A DNA stretch of 7,908 nt, from positions 17,445 through 25,352 of the forward strand of contig DJGH01000022.1 in assembly GCA_002431635.1 (NCBI GenBank). Reading direction: 5' to 3'. Positions within the stretch are counted from its first letter, which is position 1. Every line of letters begins with the position of its first letter. The stretch comes from Petrotoga sp. UBA5851. Lineage in GTDB: Bacteria > Thermotogota > Thermotogae > Petrotogales > Petrotogaceae. Under the pieces are notes generated by a model that worked only from the letters and a program-made list of their open reading frames with translations, was not told the origin of the DNA and did no database searches. The position numbers and the translations under genes were made by a program. Positions 5,058 through 7,908 of the stretch are shown here, in pieces.

Positions 5058-5331
5058 CCTTTGTCCTTTCTGAAGGAGCATCATTCTTTATGAACGGCAT
5101 GATTTCATTTTCAAAAAGGCTTTTTATATTCTGCGGGCTTACATTTTTGAAGAACCTGTTTCCTACTTTTATTACGACACCCTGGTTGCATGGACCCAGA
5201 CAGAAAGATCCTCTCATGTGTATGATACCAAGAAGATTATTCTTCTGAAGTTCTTCCTTAAGTATCTCTATAATGTCAGTCGATCCTTTGAGGTAACATG
5301 CACTTCCCATACAAACGTACAGTTCGATCAT
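5038..5331 (-). CDS. Short thioredoxin-like [2Fe-2S] ferredoxin (NuoE/HydC-like)
   Basis: 97-residue stand-alone thioredoxin-like [2Fe-2S] protein with ligands C7-x4-C12 (CMGSAC) and C44-x3-C48 (CLGPC). The last dozen residues are polar and likely flexible. An ATG at 5352 lies in the same frame, but the one at 5331 is preferred: AGAGGTGA at 5336-5343 precedes it by 4 bases, and the protein then starts right before the first Cys as in its paralogue at 1405-1650. It follows adhE by 141 bases and overlaps the PAS gene. Position ahead of a PAS sensor and a phosphatase suggests it supplies or reports electrons to a signalling chain rather than being a bulk carrier; this is inference from context. 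Confidence 0.9.
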   Translation of the reverse strand: MIELYVCMGSACYLKGSTDIIEILKEELQKNNLLGIIHMRGSFCLGPCNQGVVIKVGNRFFKNVSPQNIKSLFENEIMPFIKNDAPSERTKDDDSYV

Positions 5332-5399
5332 ATTTTCACCTCTTTTCATCATCTGTTTCCTGGAAAAAGAAAAAACTCACATTCTTTTCATACAACAAT

Positions 5400-5405
5400 A
5401 TTATA
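5400..5405 (-). promoter_or_regulatory. Isolated -10-like TATAAT between adhE and ferredoxin gene
   Basis: The 141-base gap after adhE has no convincing terminator hairpin. It contains one perfect TATAAT on the minus strand about 70 bases before the ferredoxin start. No decent -35 is found 16-18 bases upstream (GAGTCA at 17) and there is no extended -10. It may be a weak internal promoter or chance; read-through from adhE is equally possible. Confidence 0.25.
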
Positions 5406-5472
5406 CTTCATATATGTTAAATGACTCTTCCGAATATTTCTCTTTCTTGGGCAATAAAAGAACAAAATCTTT

Positions 5473-7908
5473 TTACTTTGATGAAAATGCCGATATATAC
5501 ATTGCTTTTATTTCAGAAATAAGTGGATATCTCGGGTTGGCAGAAGTGCACTGGTCATCAAAAGCATGTTCAGACATTTGATCAAGTTTTGAGTAGAACT
5601 CATCTGAGTTTACTCCACATTCACTTATGGAGTTTGGAATATTCAGTTGATCTTTGAGAGCTTGAACAGCCTTTATAAGATTTTCAACTTTCTCTTGTGG
5701 AGTATTCCCTCCCAGGTTAAGATAATCAGCGATCTTTGCGTATCTTTCTTTTGCAAGAGGGTACTTATACTGCGGAAATGCGGTCTGCTTAAAAGGAACA
5801 TCTGTTGAGTTGAAACGGATGGTTTCATTTATGAGAAGTGCGTTAGCAAGTCCATGAGGTATATGAAATGCTGATCCCAGCTTATGCGCCATAGAATGGC
5901 ATACTCCAAGGAATGAGTTGGCAAAGGCCATTCCTGCCATAGTGGCTGCATAATGAACCTTCTCTCTGGCTTTTGGGTCATCTGCTCCGTTTTTATAGGA
6001 ACTTGGCAGATACTTGAAAAGTAGCCTCAAGGCTTCCAATGCCAAACCGTTTGTAAATTCGTTTGCAAAAACTGAGACATATGCTTCTATAGCGTGAGTT
6101 ACAGCGTCTATTCCGCCATATGCAGTAAGCTTTTTTGGAAGATTCATGACAAACTGCGGGTCAACTATAGCCATATCGGGAGTAAGTGCATAATCGGCTA
6201 TAGGGTATTTTATTCCTGTTTTATCATCGGTAACAACTGCGAAAGGAGTGACTTCGGAACCTGTTCCGGAAGTGGTTGGTATAGCGACCATTAATGCTTT
6301 TTTTCCTAAAACCGGGAAGGTATATATTCTTTTTCGTATATCCATAAATCTCAGTGCGAGACCTTCAAACTTTACCTCCGGATACTCATACATAAGCCAC
6401 ATAATCTTGGCAGCATCCATCGGTGAGCCTCCGCCCATAGCGATTATTAGATCAGGATGGAAAGAATTGATAAGAGCAAGCCCTTTGTTTATGGTAGATA
6501 TAGAAGGATCAGGCTCAACATCAAAGAACACTTCAAAGTCAATTCCGGTTTGTTCCAGCACCTGGGTGACGTGGTCTGTATACCCCTGATCGAATAAAGC
6601 CTTATCAGTAATAATAACAGCTCTTTTCCTGTCAGAGAGTTCTGTAAGTGAAGTTTCAACAGAACCGTACTTGAAATAAATTTTAGGAGGAACTTTAAAC
6701 CAAAGCATATTTTCACGTCGTTCAGCAACCGTCTTTATATTAAGAAGATGTTTTACACCAACATTTTCACTCACGGAATTACCTCCCCATGATCCGCACC
6801 CAAGAGTTAAGGAAGGATCAAGCTTGAAGTTATAAATATCACCGATAGCTCCCTGTGAAGATGGCATGTTTACAAGCACTCTTCCGGTCTTGAGCCTGCT
6901 GCCGAAATAACTTATCCTTTCATGATTTTTCTGATTCGTATATAACACAGAGGTGTGACCCATGCCACCAAACTCTACAAGACTGACAGCGTTTTGGACT
7001 GCATCTTCAAAAGAATCGGCTCTGTATAAGGCAAGAACCGGTGAAAGCTTTTCATGAGAGAAAGGTTCTTCATCACCGATTTTTTGACAGCAGGCTATAA
7101 GGACTTTAGTGCTTTTATCAACATTGAAGCCTGCAAGTCCGGCAATTTTACAGGCTGGCTGGCCTACAATATCCGGATTGATATTCCCGTTATGTATAAG
7201 GATTTTTCCGAGTTTTTCTTTTTCATCTGCATTCATGATATATGCGCCTCTGTCAATAAACTCCTTTTTCACTTCGTCATATTTTTCGCTTAAAACTGTC
7301 ACAGACTGTTCAGAAGCACATATTACACCGTTGTCAAAGGTTTTGCTCATAAGAATGGAGTTTACCGCCATTTTCAGATGAGCCGTTTCATCTATTATAG
7401 CCGGAGTATTTCCTGCCCCGACACCGATTGCAGGTTTGCCGCTTGAATAAGCTGCTCTTACCATGCCTGGCCCACCGGTTGCAAGAATCAGATTTATGTT
7501 TTTATGTTTCATGAGGTACTGAGAAAGCTCTACACTCGGTTCATCTATCCAGCCGATTATGTATTCAGGTGCTCCGCATGCAATGGCTGCTTCCAATATT
7601 ATACGTGCGGCAGCAACAGTTGATTTTTTTGCTCTGGGATGTGGTGAAAATATAATCGCATTTCTGGTTTTCAAAGCTAAAAGCGATTTAAAAATAGTTG
7701 TGGATGTTGGGTTGGTCGTTGGTATAATGCCGGCTATTACACCTATGGGTTCGGCTATCTTTTTTATTCCGAATGCCTTATCTTCTTCTATTATTCCACA
7801 GGTGCTTTCATCTTTATACTTATTGTAGATGTATTCTGCCGCAAAATGGTTTTTAATGACTTTATCTTCAACTATTCCCATACCTGTTTCTTCCACGGCG
7901 CTCTTGGC
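5473..7908 (-). CDS. adhE: Bifunctional acetaldehyde/alcohol dehydrogenase, N-terminus cut by window edge
   Basis: Reduces acetyl-CoA to acetaldehyde and then ethanol with two NADH, the main NADH sink in ethanol fermentation; the family forms long cytoplasmic filaments (spirosomes). 811 codons are visible and the frame stays open to base 7908, so about 50 N-terminal residues are missing. The GTG at 7896 is internal (Val), not the start. The aldehyde dehydrogenase half spans about residues 1-390, with catalytic Cys197 in GVICASEQ. The iron-dependent alcohol dehydrogenase half spans about 400-811, with GGGSPMDAAK for NAD binding and metal ligands D601, H605, H671 and H685 (in GGIDAVTHA, CHSMAH and IPHG). 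Spacing of these residues matches E. coli AdhE exactly (C246, D653, H657, H723, H737, allowing the offset). All key residues are intact. It is the first visible gene of the block leading to the redox-signalling genes; its promoter lies outside the window. Confidence 0.98.
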   Translation of the reverse strand, partial: AKSAVEETGMGIVEDKVIKNHFAAEYIYNKYKDESTCGIIEEDKAFGIKKIAEPIGVIAGIIPTTNPTSTTIFKSLLALKTRNAIIFSPHPRAKKSTVAAARIILEAAIACGAPEYIIGWIDEPSVELSQYLMKHKNINLILATGGPGMVRAAYSSGKPAIGVGAGNTPAIIDETAHLKMAVNSILMSKTFDNGVICASEQSVTVLSEKYDEVKKEFIDRGAYIMNADEKEKLGKILIHNGNINPDIVGQPACKIAGLAGFNVDKSTKVLIACCQKIGDEEPFSHEKLSPVLALYRADSFEDAVQNAVSLVEFGGMGHTSVLYTNQKNHERISYFGSRLKTGRVLVNMPSSQGAIGDIYNFKLDPSLTLGCGSWGGNSVSENVGVKHLLNIKTVAERRENMLWFKVPPKIYFKYGSVETSLTELSDRKRAVIITDKALFDQGYTDHVTQVLEQTGIDFEVFFDVEPDPSISTINKGLALINSFHPDLIIAMGGGSPMDAAKIMWLMYEYPEVKFEGLALRFMDIRKRIYTFPVLGKKALMVAIPTTSGTGSEVTPFAVVTDDKTGIKYPIADYALTPDMAIVDPQFVMNLPKKLTAYGGIDAVTHAIEAYVSVFANEFTNGLALEALRLLFKYLPSSYKNGADDPKAREKVHYAATMAGMAFANSFLGVCHSMAHKLGSAFHIPHGLANALLINETIRFNSTDVPFKQTAFPQYKYPLAKERYAKIADYLNLGGNTPQEKVENLIKAVQALKDQLNIPNSISECGVNSDEFYSKLDQMSEHAFDDQCTSANPRYPLISEIKAMYISAFSSK

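Noticed and set aside
4551..5084. PAS protein as a histidine kinase
   Set aside because: There is no H-box histidine in the helix and no HATPase domain; the protein ends about 40 residues after the coiled-coil-like helix begins.
4542..5093. 183-codon plus-strand open frame opposite the PAS gene
   Set aside because: It is antisense to a protein with clear PAS features; its Phe/Ser/His-rich translation and lack of a ribosome site mark it as a shadow.
5332..5472. Terminator or small gene between adhE and the ferredoxin gene
   Set aside because: No stem of useful length precedes the T-rich tract near 5375, and the only ATG frames are a few codons long.
7894..7896. GTG as the start codon of adhE
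   Set aside because: The frame continues upstream to the window edge, and residue spacing to the catalytic Cys shows about 50 more N-terminal residues are needed. The codon is an internal Val.

Overview
The window looks like chromosomal DNA of an AT-rich, strictly anaerobic, fermentative clostridium-like bacterium (Bacillota). The indicators are a bifunctional acetaldehyde/alcohol dehydrogenase (AdhE), a group B-type [FeFe]-hydrogenase, two short thioredoxin-like [2Fe-2S] ferredoxins, a SpoIIE-type phosphatase, AGGAG-type ribosome binding sites and AT-rich intergenic DNA. The genus cannot be fixed from the sequence. Every convincing gene is on the minus strand, so transcription runs from high to low coordinates.

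Three blocks can be read in transcription order. Block 1 (7908 to 3358) is adhE (5' end outside the window), a [2Fe-2S] ferredoxin, a PAS-plus-helix protein and a SpoIIE-family phosphatase with an unusual C-terminal extension. It is closed by a hairpin/T-run terminator at 3275-3312. Block 2 (3119 to 1924) is a pair of paralogous membrane proteins. The second is an intact CPBP (CAAX protease/bacteriocin-processing) protein, while the first has lost the catalytic residues. A terminator at 1844-1872 closes it. Block 3 (1809 to the left edge) starts at a promoter whose -35 lies inside a good Rex-like operator. It encodes a second [2Fe-2S] ferredoxin followed, with a 4-base overlap, by the group B [FeFe]-hydrogenase, which runs off the window.

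Blocks 1 and 3 fit together as a redox/H2 disposal and signalling locus. AdhE consumes NADH to make ethanol and the hydrogenase handles protons/H2. The ferredoxin, PAS and phosphatase genes look like a sensor-to-output cascade. A comparable linkage of adhE, [FeFe]-hydrogenase, Ser/Thr phosphatase and a Rex-type repressor was described in Ruminococcus albus 7 (Zheng et al. 2014), so the theme is known. The phosphatase extension, the group B enzyme and the PAS partner remain poorly understood. The CPBP pair is the part that does not belong to the redox theme: it has its own terminator and probably its own promoter, and samples of it are lower in GC.

No tRNA, rRNA, CRISPR array, insertion sequence or convincing plus-strand gene was seen. 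Gaps between genes are all under 300 bases and are described in the feature list.
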